A DNA stretch of 64,000 bases from Stenotrophomonas indicatrix (GTDB lineage Bacteria; Pseudomonadota; Gammaproteobacteria; Xanthomonadales; Xanthomonadaceae), in contig NZ_PEJS01000001.1 in NCBI RefSeq assembly GCF_002750975.1, positions 3,968,001-4,032,000 on the forward strand, read 5' to 3'. How positions within the stretch are numbered: the stretch's first letter is position 1; each line of letters starts with the position of its first letter. Position numbers and translations under genes: made by a program. Below, piece after piece: positions 1 to 10,814 of the stretch. The notes beneath the pieces were generated by a model that was not told the origin of the DNA, made no database searches, and worked only from the letters and a program-made list of their open reading frames with translations.

Positions 1-423
1 GTTGCGCTGGTCCTCCAGCCACTGCCACTGGAAGAAGCTGGCTTCAAACAGCGAGGTCGGCGTGTCGTAGTTCAGTTCGTACAGCTTGGCCGGGCCGGTG
101 CCGTCGTAGGCCAAGTCCAGGCGCCCGTACAGGTGCGGCTGGCGCTGGCGCCAGCTGTCGGCGATCCAGTCGCGGTAATGCGCGGGGATCGCCAGCTGGT
201 CCATCAGGCGCTCGCTGGCGATGACATCGCCGACCAGGTCCATCGCCATCTGGTGCAGTTCGGCGCTGGGGTCTTCGATGTCCTGCTCGATCTGGCGCAG
301 GGTGAACGCGTAATACGCGCTTTCATCCCAGTACGGCTGGCCGTCGATGGTGTGGAAGCGGAAACCGGCTTCCTCCGCGCGCGCCCGCCACTGGGCGCGC
401 TCGGCAATACGGATACGTTGCAT
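1..423 (-). CDS. ygiC: Glutathionylspermidine synthase family protein, YgiC-like (partial, N-terminal part)
   Basis: The start codon is at 423 and the reading frame runs off the left edge, so only about 141 N-terminal residues are present. They begin MQRIRIAERAQW and contain YELNYDTPTSLFEASFFQWQW, the ATP-grasp amide-ligase N-terminal region of the glutathionylspermidine synthase/YgiC family. By family, it should ligate an amine or peptide in an ATP-dependent reaction in the cytoplasm; the true substrate of YgiC proteins is not settled. It lies 7 bp downstream of a DUF1190 (YgiB-like) lipoprotein gene, the same pairing as E. coli ygiB-ygiC, which strongly supports the call. The catalytic C-terminal half lies outside the window. 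Confidence 0.85.
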   Translation of the reverse strand, partial: MQRIRIAERAQWRARAEEAGFRFHTIDGQPYWDESAYYAFTLRQIEQDIEDPSAELHQMAMDLVGDVIASERLMDQLAIPAHYRDWIADSWRQRQPHLYGRLDLAYDGTGPAKLYELNYDTPTSLFEASFFQWQWLEDQRN

Positions 424-430
424 GGGTCGA

Positions 431-1000
431 TCAGCCGCCGACGCTGCTGCCGCTGCGGCGCGCACTGGTGCTGCCAAAGCCGCTGCGGCTGGCGGTCACC
501 GCACGGTTCGGTTCGCTGCTGACCGGGGCCAGCCCGGCCTTGCCCGCGCCGATGCCGCTGGCGGTGTTCAGGCCGCCGCTGCCACCCGGGGCAGGACGCG
601 CCCAACCGGCGCTCTTGTCCTGGTAGGCCGGCGCCGAAGCCGGCGCCTGCGGGGCCAGGCCACCGCGGTTGCTCAGCATCTGCGACATGAAGAAGCCCAT
701 CATCATCGGACCGATGAACGAGGTGCCGGCCGAGGTGTGCTGCTGCACGCACTGCTCAGGCTTGTAATCCTGTTCGCAGGCTTCCTTGGTCGCGTACTTC
801 GGCGCTGCGTCGGCAGACTTCTTCTGCGCCTCGGCAAACGCATTGCGGCACGCCGAAGGATCAGCGGTAGCCGCGGTGCAGGCCTCCACCGAGGTATACA
901 GGCCTTCCTGCACCTGCACCTGCTCTTCCTTCTGGCAGGCAGTGAACAGCAGCGGCGCAGCGCTCATCAGCAGCAGCGCGGTGGTGCGGGAACGTTTCAT
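431..1000 (-). CDS. ygiB: DUF1190 family lipoprotein, YgiB-like
   Basis: 189 residues. The N-terminus MKRSRTTALLLMSAAPLLFTAC is a lipoprotein signal with a lipobox ending at Cys22. The mature part has paired cysteines (VEACTA, ACRNAF, EACEQDY, PEQCVQQH) and a low-complexity Gly/Ser/Ala-rich tail after about residue 110, both typical of DUF1190/YgiB proteins. Function is unknown in the family; envelope location is inferred from the signal. It is the first gene of a two-gene unit with the YgiC-like ligase (7-bp gap), so the two are probably co-transcribed from a promoter in 1001-1117. Start chosen because the signal peptide begins exactly at this ATG. Confidence 0.85.
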   Translation of the reverse strand: MKRSRTTALLLMSAAPLLFTACQKEEQVQVQEGLYTSVEACTAATADPSACRNAFAEAQKKSADAAPKYATKEACEQDYKPEQCVQQHTSAGTSFIGPMMMGFFMSQMLSNRGGLAPQAPASAPAYQDKSAGWARPAPGGSGGLNTASGIGAGKAGLAPVSSEPNRAVTASRSGFGSTSARRSGSSVGG

Positions 1001-1117
1001 GGCCTCATGCCTTCAAGTCGGAACAATGCCCCATCATGCCAAATCCGGGCCAACAACCGGAATCGGCAAAGTAGGAAAGATGAACGGAATTTCATTTTCG
1101 TTGTCATCCCGAGCTTG

Positions 1118-1140
1118 ATCCACGCATGGCATGGATCTAC
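1118..1140 (-). repeat. SMAG-type REP hairpin (minus orientation)
   Basis: Reads on the minus strand as GTAG followed by an imperfect palindrome (ATCCATGCC/ATGCGTGGAT). One stem mismatch compared with the copies at 8361 and 54084. It sits between ygiB and the structured repeat at 1163. Confidence 0.7.
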
Positions 1141-1162
1141 TGGCCCACGGCCACCTGTCGGA

Positions 1163-1264
1163 GGCGGGGTGGGTCCGGTGGCGGGGGCGTGAGCGCCATG
1201 GATGGCGCGACCGAGCCTACATGGACGTATTTACGGCGTCCCCCGCCACCGGACCCAGCCCGCC
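1163..1264 (+). repeat. Structured dispersed element, copy 1 (outer arms plus two GGA-loop hairpins)
   Basis: Outer arms 1163-1187 and 1240-1264 are complementary over 25 positions with a single mismatch. Between them, hairpin A has stem 1193-1197/1204-1208 with loop ATGGAT (1198-1203). Hairpin B has stem TAC/GTA (1218-1220/1227-1229) with loop ATGGAC (1221-1226), and flanking GCC/GGC can extend its stem. Copies 2 (30447-30548, minus) and 3 (30809-30914) share the same plan with compensatory stem changes. The similarity with copy 2 continues to about 1338: a GCGG/CCGC mini-hairpin at about 1270-1282, a T-rich stretch TTTTGATTTTG, and a final hairpin GCAGGGC/GCCCTGC at about 1317-1337. The element lies between divergent ygiB and ilvD; no open reading frame explains it. 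It may be a structured RNA or a mobile DNA palindrome. Confidence 0.8.
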
Positions 1265-1424
1265 ATCCCGCGGATAGCCCGCTTTTGATTTTGACGTTGA
1301 CGTTGATTCGGCAGGTGCAGGGCGCAGCCCTGCCGGACCGCCTCCGGTGGTTGCAGCAGCAACCGAAAAAATTGGCCATGATCAACCGACCCCCACGTCG
1401 TACGGCCCGCCCGTTCCGCCAGCC

Positions 1425-3263
1425 ATGCCCGAATACCGCTCCCGCACCTCCACCGCCGGCCGCAACATGGCCGGTGCCCGCGCCCTGTGGCGTGCCACCG
1501 GCATGAAGGATGGCGACTTCCACAAGCCGATCATCGCCATCGCCAACTCCTTCACCCAGTTCGTGCCCGGCCACGTGCACCTGAAGGACCTTGGCCAGCT
1601 GGTCGCGCGCGAGATCGAACAGGTCGGCGGCGTCGCCAAGGAATTCAACACCATCGCCGTGGACGACGGCATCGCCATGGGCCACGACGGCATGCTGTAC
1701 TCGCTGCCCAGCCGCGAGATCATCGCCGACGCCGTCGAATACATGGTCAACGCCCACTGCGCCGATGCGCTGGTGTGCATCAGCAACTGCGACAAGATCA
1801 CCCCCGGCATGCTGATGGCGGCGCTGCGCCTGGACATCCCGGTGGTGTTCGTCTCCGGCGGACCGATGGAAGCCGGCAAGACCAAGCTGTCCGAGCACAA
1901 GCTGGACCTGGTCGACGCGATGGTCGTCGCTGCCGATGACAGCGCTTCGGACGAGAAGGTCGCCGACTACGAGCGCAGCGCCTGCCCCACCTGTGGCTCG
2001 TGCTCGGGCATGTTCACCGCCAACTCGATGAACTGCCTGACCGAAGCACTGGGCCTGTCGCTGCCGGGCAACGGCACCACCCTGGCCACGCATGCCGACC
2101 GCGAAGCGTTGTTCCGTCGCGCCGGCCGCCTGATCGTCGAACTCTGCCACCGCTGGTATGGCGGCGAAGACCCGCGTGCGCTGCCGCGCGGCATCGCCAC
2201 CCAGGCCGCGTTCGCCAACGCCATGACCCTGGACATCGCCATGGGCGGCTCGACCAATACCATCCTGCACCTGCTGGCCGCCGCGCAGGAAGGCGAGGTC
2301 GACTTCGACCTGACCCACATCGATGCACTGTCGCGGCGCGTGCCGCAGCTGTGCAAGGTGGCACCGAACACGCCGAAGTACCACATCGAGGACGTGCACC
2401 GCGCCGGTGGTGTGTTCGGCATCCTCGGTGAACTGGATCGCGCCGGCCTGCTGGATACCTCGGTGCCGACCGTGCACAGCGCCACGCTCGGTGAAGCACT
2501 GGATCGCTGGGACGTGATGCGCAGCGACAACGACACCCTGCACACCTTCTTCAAGGCGGGTCCCGCCGGCATTCCCACCCAGGAGGCCTTCAGCCAGGCC
2601 ACGCGCTGGCCGTCGCTGGACCAGGATCGCGCCGAAGGCTGCATCCGTGCACTCGAACATGCCTATTCGCAGGAAGGCGGGCTGGCCGTGCTGCGCGGCA
2701 ACCTCGCCGTCGACGGTTGCGTGGTGAAGACGGCAGGCGTGGACGAATCGATCCACGTGTTCGAAGGCAATGCGCGCGTGTTCGAAAGCCAGGACGCCGC
2801 CGTGGCCGGCATTCTTGCCGATGAAGTGAAGCCCGGCGACGTGGTGGTGATCCGCTACGAAGGCCCGAAGGGCGGCCCGGGCATGCAGGAGATGCTGTAC
2901 CCGACCAGCTACCTGAAGTCGAAAGGCCTGGGCAAGCAGTGCGCACTACTGACCGACGGCCGATTCTCCGGTGGCACCTCGGGCCTGTCGATCGGCCACG
3001 TTTCGCCGGAAGCGGCCAGCGGCGGTGTGATCGGACTGGTGGAGGATGGTGACCGCATCCGCATCGACATCCCGGCGCGGCGCATCGACCTGCTGGTGGA
3101 GGAGGCGACGCTGGTCCAGCGCCGCGCCGACGCCGATGCACGGGGCTGGAAGCCGCGCGCACCGCGCCCACGCAAGGTCACCAGCGCGCTGAAGGCCTAT
3201 GCCCTGCTGGCCACCAGCGCCGACAAGGGCGCCGTGCGCAACACCGCCCTGCTGGGCGACTGA
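1425..3263 (+). CDS. ilvD: Dihydroxy-acid dehydratase
   Basis: 612 residues from the ATG at 1425, whose product begins [20 protein letters not shown] and matches the E. coli IlvD N-terminus (616 aa). An upstream in-frame GTG at 1347 would add 26 residues unlike the family and is rejected. It dehydrates dihydroxy-isovalerate and dihydroxy-methylvalerate to their 2-keto acids in valine, isoleucine and pantothenate synthesis. The iron-sulfur ligand cysteines are visible in CISNCDK and [11 protein letters not shown], and [19 protein letters not shown] and GRFSGGTSG are family blocks. It stands alone, with no other ilv gene nearby. There is no strong Shine-Dalgarno sequence before the chosen ATG. 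Confidence 0.97.
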   Translation: MPEYRSRTSTAGRNMAGARALWRATGMKDGDFHKPIIAIANSFTQFVPGHVHLKDLGQLVAREIEQVGGVAKEFNTIAVDDGIAMGHDGMLYSLPSREIIADAVEYMVNAHCADALVCISNCDKITPGMLMAALRLDIPVVFVSGGPMEAGKTKLSEHKLDLVDAMVVAADDSASDEKVADYERSACPTCGSCSGMFTANSMNCLTEALGLSLPGNGTTLATHADREALFRRAGRLIVELCHRWYGGEDPRALPRGIATQAAFANAMTLDIAMGGSTNTILHLLAAAQEGEVDFDLTHIDALSRRVPQLCKVAPNTPKYHIEDVHRAGGVFGILGELDRAGLLDTSVPTVHSATLGEALDRWDVMRSDNDTLHTFFKAGPAGIPTQEAFSQATRWPSLDQDRAEGCIRALEHAYSQEGGLAVLRGNLAVDGCVVKTAGVDESIHVFEGNARVFESQDAAVAGILADEVKPGDVVVIRYEGPKGGPGMQEMLYPTSYLKSKGLGKQCALLTDGRFSGGTSGLSIGHVSPEAASGGVIGLVEDGDRIRIDIPARRIDLLVEEATLVQRRADADARGWKPRAPRPRKVTSALKAYALLATSADKGAVRNTALLGD

Positions 3264-3269
3264 AGACCG

Positions 3270-3292
3270 GTAGTGCCGGCCGCTGGCCGGCA
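3270..3292 (+). repeat. SMAG-type REP hairpin (GCCGGCC stem class)
   Basis: GTAG followed by TGCCGGCC, a short loop and GGCCGGCA, 7 bp after the ilvD stop. May act as a 3' end stabiliser or attenuator. Confidence 0.85.
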
Positions 3293-3345
3293 GCCTCCCT
3301 CGTAGTCCGCTAAGGTATCCCAACATCACCGACACGGAGGTTGTG

Positions 3346-3957
3346 ATGACGTCACTTTTCCTCGCACTGGCCGTGGCCATGGGCGCGAGCGCCGAACCGC
3401 CGCAGGCCCCTGACTGCAGCTACGACCGCGCGGCGATGCTGGCGATGGAACCGGGCATGTTCGACCAGGACATGGACGGGGGCTGGCGCCCGCTGGCCGA
3501 TCGCGGCTGCACCCAGGAAGCCGCGGACCTGCTGGCCGCGTATGCGGCATTGCCCAAGGCGACGGGCAACACCACCCTCGTCTGGCACGAAGGGCAGCTG
3601 CGCGCGGAGCTTGGGCAAACCGCGCAGGCGATTGCGCTGATGCAGCGCACCTACAAGCCGAAGGACACCGACCCCGGCTACTGGAACGCCTACGTGGACG
3701 GCACGATCGCGTTCCTGCGGCGTGATCGCAGCGGACTGGAAAAGGCACGTGCCGCGCTGGTCGCGATACCGACGCCACCCACGATGGCGGAGAACATCAA
3801 GAACGGTCGTTTCCACTTCACTACCAAAGGCGGGCAGCAGGTGGATGCCCCTTGGCCGCCGAATCTCGATGTGCTCGATGCCTTCCTGCGCTGCTTCGAC
3901 CGCGATTACCACAATGCGATGGGCAACCCGGCCTGCCGGAAGCCGGAAAGCGGTTGA
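3346..3957 (+). CDS. Secreted protein of unknown function with TPR-like helical segments
   Basis: 203 residues from the ATG at 3346, preceded by GGAGG at 3336-3340 with a 5-bp spacer; an overlapping GTG at 3343 is less well spaced. The N-terminus MTSLFLALAVAMGASA is a short Sec signal peptide. The mature part is hydrophilic and mostly helical, with segments such as LAAYAALPKATG and GQTAQAIALMQRTYKPKDTD that resemble TPR helices, and cysteines near both ends (PDCSYD, RGCTQE, LRCFDR, NPACRK). I do not recognise a named family. It is a single gene between two REPs; dinG converges on it from the right. Confidence 0.75.
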   Translation: MTSLFLALAVAMGASAEPPQAPDCSYDRAAMLAMEPGMFDQDMDGGWRPLADRGCTQEAADLLAAYAALPKATGNTTLVWHEGQLRAELGQTAQAIALMQRTYKPKDTDPGYWNAYVDGTIAFLRRDRSGLEKARAALVAIPTPPTMAENIKNGRFHFTTKGGQQVDAPWPPNLDVLDAFLRCFDRDYHNAMGNPACRKPESG

Positions 3958-3964
3958 GGCTCTC

Positions 3965-3987
3965 CGCCGGGCATGGCCCGACGCTAC
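3965..3987 (-). repeat. SMAG-type REP hairpin (GCCGGGC stem class)
   Basis: Minus-strand GTAG, then an imperfect stem (one G-to-A difference in the plus-strand arm) around the GGGCATGGCCC core. It sits in the convergent gap between the secreted protein gene and dinG. Confidence 0.75.
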
Positions 3988-3997
3988 CAGTGCGGGC

Positions 3998-6100
3998 TCA
4001 GCCGATGGTGCGCTTGAACGGCGGCAGCGCGTCGATGATGCGCTTGCCGTAACGGCGGGTCAGCAGGCGCGAGTCGAGGATGATCACCCGCCCGGTGTCG
4101 GTGGAGGTGCGGATCAGGCGGCCGGCGAACTGGGTCAGCGTGCGCAGCGCATGCGGGATCGCGATCAGGTTGAACGCATTGAGCCCACGCGCTTCCACCC
4201 ATTCGCTCAGGGTGGCGGTCTGCGGATCGGTCGGCACCGCGAACGGCACCTGGGTGATCACCACCGTGGTGCAGGCCTCACCGGGAAGATCCAGGCCTTC
4301 GCCGAACGAGTTCAGCCCGAACAGCACCGAACCCTCGCCGGCGGCGACACGGCGCAGGTGTTCGTCGATCATGCGCGTCTTCGACATCTCGCCCTGCACC
4401 AGCACCTGCTTGCGCTTGGCGGCCGGCATCAGGCCCGCCACCTTCTCCATCTTCCAGCGCGAGGTGAACAGCACCATCGAGCCCTTCGTCCAGTCCAGTT
4501 CCTTGCCGATGTACCGTGCCACTTCGCGCGGATGGCCTTCGCGGTCATCGGGCGTGACCGGAAACGGCGGCACGATCAGCTCGGCCTGGTTGGGCAGGTC
4601 GAACGGCGAGGACAGCGAGACCATCTCGGCGGTTTCGGGGATGCCGTTGTCGATCGCCAGCGCCTGGAAGTCGCCGCCACCGGTCAGCGTCGCCGAGGTC
4701 ATCACCACCGAATCCACTTCATCCCACAACAGCTTGCGCAGCACGTGCGCGGCCGACACCGGCGAGCCATGCAGCACCAGGTCGCCATCGCGGGTGGCGG
4801 TCACCCAGCGCGCCATCGGGGGCGCGCCTTCCTTGTCTTCGCGGCGCCAGACCTGCCACAGGTTGTACTGCTGCTCGATCATCTCCAGGGCCATGCCGAG
4901 GTTGCGCTGCAGGCGCTCGCGCGCCGGATCGTCCGGCTTGCCCTTGGCGACCTGCGCGGTGGCCGCGTGCGCCCAGTTGTAGAGGCTGCGGGTATCGTCG
5001 GCCAGCGCCTCGATCGGCTCGCGCCAGGCCTCGGGCAGGCGTCCGTTGGCCGCGCGCCACATCGGCTCCTCGTCGGCCGGCGCCGGCATCCATACCGCCT
5101 CGACGTGGTCGCGGAACGCACGCAGGCCCTTGGCCACGTTGCTGGCCGCGTCGATGGCTTCGTTCGGCAGCAGGTTGCCGAGGCGATCCTTGTCGACCGC
5201 GCGGTAGGCACCGGCGATCAGGATCTGCAGGCGGCCGGTGCGCTTGGCCATTTCATCCAATGCCAGGCTGGCCGCGCCCTGATCAATGGCCACATTGCCA
5301 ACATGGTGGCCTTCGTCGAGCACCAGCAGCATGTCCGACGGCGCGGCGATCATCGGCTGGCCGTTGTCGCTGTCACCAATGGACAGCGCCGACAGCAGCA
5401 ACGCGTGGTTGGTGACCACGATCTGCGCATCGCGCACGGTGTTGCGCGAGCGCAGCACCGCGCACTGCGCCGAGTACGCGCAGCGTCGCCCCGCGCAGCC
5501 TGAGGCCGGGGTGGTGATGCGGCTGCGCAGGCCAGGACTGATGGTTTCCGGTGCGTTGTCGATGTCGCCGTCCCAGCTGCCGCTGGTGAAGGCCACGGTG
5601 AGGCGCTTGGCGATGTCCATCTCGATCGGCGCCAGCGGGCGGTCGAACAGCGGCTGCTCGTCCTCGAACATGCCGTTCTGCGCGCCCTCGCCGTGCGCCT
5701 CGGCGGCGTTGCGCGTGCACAGGTAGCGGGTGCGGCCCTTGGCCAGGGCAACGGTCGCCTCCAGGCCGGTGGCCTTGAGGAAGTTCGGAATATCGCGCTC
5801 GACCAGCTGCGACTGCAGCGCCACGGTACCGGTGCTGATCACCAGCTTCTTCTTGCTGGCCAGGGCAATCGGCACCCCGGCGGTCAGGTAGCCCAGGCTC
5901 TTGCCAACGCCGGTCGGCGCCTCGACCACGCCCACGCCACCGCTGGTGGACAGCGCACGCGACACCACGCCGATCATCTGGCTCTGCGAGCGGCGGGTGG
6001 AGAAGCCGGGGGTATTGGCCTGCAGCGTCGTGTACGCCTTGCGGATCGCGTCCTTCAAGGTGTCATCGAGCTTGCGTGGAGCGGCGACGGTTTCGGTCAC
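3998..6100 (-). CDS. dinG: ATP-dependent DNA helicase DinG
   Basis: 700 residues (E. coli DinG is 716). Superfamily 2, XPD-like 5'-3' DNA helicase that unwinds D-loops and R-loops and supports damage tolerance. Walker A is APTGVGKSLGYL near residue 64 and the DEAH-box variant is DEGHHV near residue 250. The iron-sulfur ligand cysteines lie in YLCTRNAAE and SGCAGRRCAYSAQC. Helicase motif VI-like QFAGRLIRTSTDTGR is near the C-terminus. The start MTETVAAPRKLDD gives the family-typical length. Single gene; no LexA box could be assigned by eye. Confidence 0.95.
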   Translation of the reverse strand: MTETVAAPRKLDDTLKDAIRKAYTTLQANTPGFSTRRSQSQMIGVVSRALSTSGGVGVVEAPTGVGKSLGYLTAGVPIALASKKKLVISTGTVALQSQLVERDIPNFLKATGLEATVALAKGRTRYLCTRNAAEAHGEGAQNGMFEDEQPLFDRPLAPIEMDIAKRLTVAFTSGSWDGDIDNAPETISPGLRSRITTPASGCAGRRCAYSAQCAVLRSRNTVRDAQIVVTNHALLLSALSIGDSDNGQPMIAAPSDMLLVLDEGHHVGNVAIDQGAASLALDEMAKRTGRLQILIAGAYRAVDKDRLGNLLPNEAIDAASNVAKGLRAFRDHVEAVWMPAPADEEPMWRAANGRLPEAWREPIEALADDTRSLYNWAHAATAQVAKGKPDDPARERLQRNLGMALEMIEQQYNLWQVWRREDKEGAPPMARWVTATRDGDLVLHGSPVSAAHVLRKLLWDEVDSVVMTSATLTGGGDFQALAIDNGIPETAEMVSLSSPFDLPNQAELIVPPFPVTPDDREGHPREVARYIGKELDWTKGSMVLFTSRWKMEKVAGLMPAAKRKQVLVQGEMSKTRMIDEHLRRVAAGEGSVLFGLNSFGEGLDLPGEACTTVVITQVPFAVPTDPQTATLSEWVEARGLNAFNLIAIPHALRTLTQFAGRLIRTSTDTGRVIILDSRLLTRRYGKRIIDALPPFKRTIG

Positions 6101-6124
6101 GCCAGAACTACCGTAGCGGGGTCA

Positions 6125-6150
6125 GGCCGGCCATTGTCGCATGGCCGGCC
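6125..6150. other. Perfect 10-bp stem-loop between dinG and the aroE unit
   Basis: GGCCGGCCAT and ATGGCCGGCC flank a 6-nt loop. It lies downstream of the minus-strand aroE/membrane protein pair and just upstream of dinG. There is no following T run on either strand, so a Rho-independent terminator is only possible. It resembles a REP stem without the GTAG head. Confidence 0.5.
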
Positions 6151-6252
6151 ACGGGCTCCGAGGCGCGGGCGCTGAACAGGGTCAGCCGCGTCGCACGATG
6201 GCTGGATGCACGCCCCGCAACGCTACCGACGCGGCCAAGGCCGCCATCGGAG

Positions 6253-6603
6253 TCAGGGTGTAGCGGCGCGCAGCCGCAGCAACCGTACCAGCGCCCAGAC
6301 CAGCAGGACCGTGCCGACGGCATCCAGCATCGCCAGGCCGAAGTGCACCACGCCCAGCACGGTACTCAGCTGCGAGATCGCGCCGAAGTCACCGTTGCTG
6401 ACCATCCACATCGGCACCAGGTTGGCCAGCAGGCTGCCCATGCTGGACGCCAGCAACAGCAGCAGGCCGGTCAGCGCGCCGGTACGTGCCGGATCGCGCG
6501 GCGCGCCCATCACCCAGACCAGGCCAACGCACAGGGCAATCAGCACCGGCAGGCGCACGCCGACCATGGTCAGCAGGGAGACCATCAGAGCCTGGGTATC
6601 CAT
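6253..6603 (-). CDS. Small multi-spanning membrane protein, unknown function
   Basis: 116 residues with four hydrophobic helices, roughly residues 8-33, 42-60, 76-96 and 98-112 (for example VSLLTMVGVRLPVLIALCVGLVWVM is one helix region). No catalytic or binding motif is recognisable. The ATG follows the aroE stop by 3 bp, so it is almost certainly co-transcribed and translationally coupled with aroE, although no functional link to shikimate metabolism is evident. The base composition matches its neighbours. Confidence 0.75.
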   Translation of the reverse strand: MDTQALMVSLLTMVGVRLPVLIALCVGLVWVMGAPRDPARTGALTGLLLLLASSMGSLLANLVPMWMVSNGDFGAISQLSTVLGVVHFGLAMLDAVGTVLLVWALVRLLRLRAATP

Positions 6604-6606
6604 CGA

Positions 6607-7452
6607 TCAGTCCTGCCCGGCGAAGGCGCCGGCACCGGCGCGCAGCTGCTGGTAGACCTCGTCGGTCTGCGGGCGTACGGCATGCCACTGCAGGAAGCTC
6701 TCCGCCGCCTGCTCGACCAGCATGCCCAGGCCATCGACCGTGTTGCGGCACTGCGCGGCGCGCGCCCAGGCCAGGAAGGCGATGGCGGCCTCGCCGTAGT
6801 TCAGGTCGACGGCCGTGGTCATCGAATTGACCAGCGACAGCGGCAGCTTGAACTCGGCGTCGCGATCGCGGCCGGCCGAGGTGGCGTTGAGGATCAGTTC
6901 GAAATCACCGAGGTCGCGCAGATCGTCCCAGTAGCGGCTGAGCGCGCGGCCCGGCTCGCCCATGGCATCGATCAGTTCATCGGCACGTTCCGGCGTGCGG
7001 TTGACCACCACCAGTTCGGTGATGCCGGCATCCAGCAGCGCCGGAGCGACGCTGCGCGCCGAACCACCGGCACCCAGCAGCAGCACGCGGCGGCCGCGCA
7101 GGTCCAGGCTGTGGCGGTCGGTGAGGTCACGCACCAGGCCGATGCCATCGGTGGTGTCACCGTGCCAGCGGTCGCCCTTGCGCAGCAGGGTATTGACCGA
7201 GCCGGCGCGGCGCGCGCGTGCGGTCAGCGTAGTGCACACCGAGAACGCCGCTTCCTTGTGCGGTGAGGTGACGTTGGCACCGACACCGCCTTCGGAGGCG
7301 AACGCCTCCAGCCCGGCCAGGAATGCGTCCGGGGCGAGATCGATGCTGCGGTAGTCGAGGGAGATGCCTTCCTGGCGACCGAACGCCGCATGGATCTGCG
7401 GCGACTTCGAGTGGGCGACGGGGTGTCCGAAGACGGCGTAACGATCGGTCAT
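6607..7452 (-). CDS. aroE: Shikimate dehydrogenase
   Basis: 281 residues (E. coli AroE 272). NADPH-dependent reduction of 3-dehydroshikimate to shikimate in aromatic amino-acid synthesis, cytoplasmic. The substrate site is shown by [13 protein letters not shown] at the N-terminus, the catalytic lysine by NVTSPHKE, and the catalytic Asp by GDTTDGIG. The nucleotide-binding loop is [12 protein letters not shown] with [10 protein letters not shown] following, a Thr/Arg pattern typical of NADP specificity. It is divergent from the beta-propeller gene at 7501 (48 bp apart) and heads a two-gene unit with the membrane protein at 6253. Confidence 0.96.
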   Translation of the reverse strand: MTDRYAVFGHPVAHSKSPQIHAAFGRQEGISLDYRSIDLAPDAFLAGLEAFASEGGVGANVTSPHKEAAFSVCTTLTARARRAGSVNTLLRKGDRWHGDTTDGIGLVRDLTDRHSLDLRGRRVLLLGAGGSARSVAPALLDAGITELVVVNRTPERADELIDAMGEPGRALSRYWDDLRDLGDFELILNATSAGRDRDAEFKLPLSLVNSMTTAVDLNYGEAAIAFLAWARAAQCRNTVDGLGMLVEQAAESFLQWHAVRPQTDEVYQQLRAGAGAFAGQD

Positions 7453-7500
7453 GGAATCCTCAAGCTGGCTAGACTGGTGCTCTTTCGTGCATGGACCTGG

Positions 7501-8364
7501 ATGATGCGTATCGCCCCGACCCTGCTGGTGCTCGCCGCCAGTCTACTCTCTGCCCCGGTGGCGATGGCGTTGAACGAGTACGGCATCGAAGGCATGGGCG
7601 TGGTCTCCACCCGTGCCGATGAAGGCCGGGCCACGATCAGCGCCGATGGCCAGCGCATCGTCTTCGCCCGCCGTGGCGAGGCCGGCTGGGGGCTGTGGCA
7701 GGCGAGCGTGGTCGACGGCCGCTGGCAGCAGGCGCAGGCGTTGCCGCTGGCGGTGTCCGGCGAGGTGCGCGATCCGTATTTCAGCCGCGATGGCCGCTGG
7801 CTGCTGTTCGCCGCAGGCCGCGAGGGCCGGTCGGGGCTGTACCGGGCGGCGATCGCCGCCGATGGCAGCATGAGGGCGCCGCAAGCGCTGGCAGGCGATG
7901 GTGGCCGCCATGAAGAGCGCGGGCCGGCATTGAGCGCGGACGGGCGACAGCTGCTGTTTGCCCGCCAGCAGGGCCGTGGTGCCGGCTGGGACCTGTTCGT
8001 GGCCTCGTTGGACGCGCAGGGCGTGCGAGGCCCGACGACGGCATTGCAGGCATTGAACAGCCCCGCCGATGAAACCGATGGCGACTGGCTGGGCAGCGCT
8101 GGCGCGGTGGCCTTCAGCCGGGGCAGCGGTGACACCGCGCAGGTCTGGACCAGCGGTTGTGCATGGACGGGCGCTGCGCTGCAGCCGATCGGACTGTCGT
8201 TCAACCAGGCCAGCGGCTGGACCGGCGCGCCGGTGGTCGACAACGCCAAGCCGGGCGAAATGATGGTGGCCAGCAGCGCGGCGAAGTCGCCCCGCGCCGG
8301 TGGCGTGGATGTATACCGGCTGGCCGTGCCGAAGGTGGCGGCAGTGCCCGGGTGCATGCAGTAG
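7501..8364 (+). CDS. Secreted TolB/PD40-type beta-propeller protein
   Basis: 287 residues. [23 protein letters not shown] is a Sec signal peptide (the start could equally be the next ATG at 7504). The mature part has repeated PD40/WD40-like motifs: [32 protein letters not shown] and [15 protein letters not shown], the blade signature of TolB and DPP IV propellers. This predicts a periplasmic binding or scaffold protein without a catalytic domain. The TAG stop codon at 8362-8364 is part of the GTAG head of the REP at 8361, so the natural C-terminus is set by a repeat element. Confidence 0.8.
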   Translation: MMRIAPTLLVLAASLLSAPVAMALNEYGIEGMGVVSTRADEGRATISADGQRIVFARRGEAGWGLWQASVVDGRWQQAQALPLAVSGEVRDPYFSRDGRWLLFAAGREGRSGLYRAAIAADGSMRAPQALAGDGGRHEERGPALSADGRQLLFARQQGRGAGWDLFVASLDAQGVRGPTTALQALNSPADETDGDWLGSAGAVAFSRGSGDTAQVWTSGCAWTGAALQPIGLSFNQASGWTGAPVVDNAKPGEMMVASSAAKSPRAGGVDVYRLAVPKVAAVPGCMQ

Positions 8365-8560
8365 ATCCACGCCATGCGTGGATGACGCCTTCTGGCCGGT
8401 GCCGACATCGGTCGGCACACGGACCGCCAACCAGGGTTGGCGCCACCAGTAGATCCACGCCATGCGTGGATGACGTCGTCTGGCCGGTGCCGACATCGGT
8501 CGGCACACGGACCGCCAACCAAGGTTGGCGACTACCAGTAGATCCACGCCATGCGTGGAT
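8361..8560 (+). repeat. Tandem REP array: three GTAG hairpins at 88-89 bp period, with REPs of other stem classes between
   Basis: GTAG hairpins of the ATCCACGCC/GCGTGGAT class start at 8361, 8449 and 8538. Between them a unit of two further hairpins recurs: GTGCCGACATCGGTCGGCAC, and an inverted REP with a CGCCAACC/GGTTGGCG stem. The second inverted REP (8513-8535) keeps an exact CTAC end; the first (8424-8446) has CCAC. The two units differ at only a few bases, so the array grew by recent tandem duplication. Confidence 0.85.
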
Positions 8561-8584
8561 GGCCCGGGTCCCGGGCCACGGGGA

Positions 8585-8854
8585 TCAGCGCGACAGCACC
8601 TTCGCGCGCTGCTGTTCGTACTCCGCTTCGCTGAGCTGGCCGTTGTCCTTGCGCCGGTTCAGGGCGGCCAGTTCGGCCTGCACGCTTTCCGGCACGGCCT
8701 GCTCGCGGGCAACCCGGGCCGCAGCGGAGAGCTGCTCGGGCGGGCGCCGCGCGGCGCGCCAGGCAGCAACGAACACGCCGACGATGATGGCCCCGAACAC
8801 CAGCGTACCGGTGCCCCAGATCAACCATTGCATCCAACCCATTTCAGGTCCCAT
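8585..8854 (-). CDS. SHOCT-domain single-span membrane protein
   Basis: 89 residues. One transmembrane helix at about residues 9-31 (MQWLIWGTGTLVFGAIIVG) is followed by a charged linker and a C-terminal SHOCT motif, NGQLSEAEYEQQRAKVL. SHOCT is a short oligomerisation module found at the end of many membrane proteins; no enzymatic role is known. The start could also be the Met at residue 5 or 8. It lies 33 bp after hemB in reverse order (its stop is near 8585, hemB lies upstream at 8888), so it may be the distal gene of the hemB transcript. Confidence 0.8.
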   Translation of the reverse strand: MGPEMGWMQWLIWGTGTLVFGAIIVGVFVAAWRAARRPPEQLSAAARVAREQAVPESVQAELAALNRRKDNGQLSEAEYEQQRAKVLSR

Positions 8855-8887
8855 CGCGTGTTCCTCCGTCCGTCGTGGGCGCTATTG

Positions 8888-10814
<1,927 letters not shown>

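Noticed and set aside
1137..2756. 539-codon open frame antisense to ilvD
   Set aside because: High-GC third-position shadow: His/Gly/Val/Gln-rich translation with no domain, signal or ribosome site, wholly opposite a well-recognised gene.
3722..5503. 593-codon open frame antisense to dinG
   Set aside because: Low-complexity Arg/His/Gln/Val translation typical of antisense frames in GC-rich genomes; dinG on the other strand has all helicase motifs.
8361..8560. CRISPR-like array
   Set aside because: Regular 88-89 bp spacing with repeated units, but the repeats are palindromic REPs and the intervening sequence is itself repeated, not unique spacer DNA.
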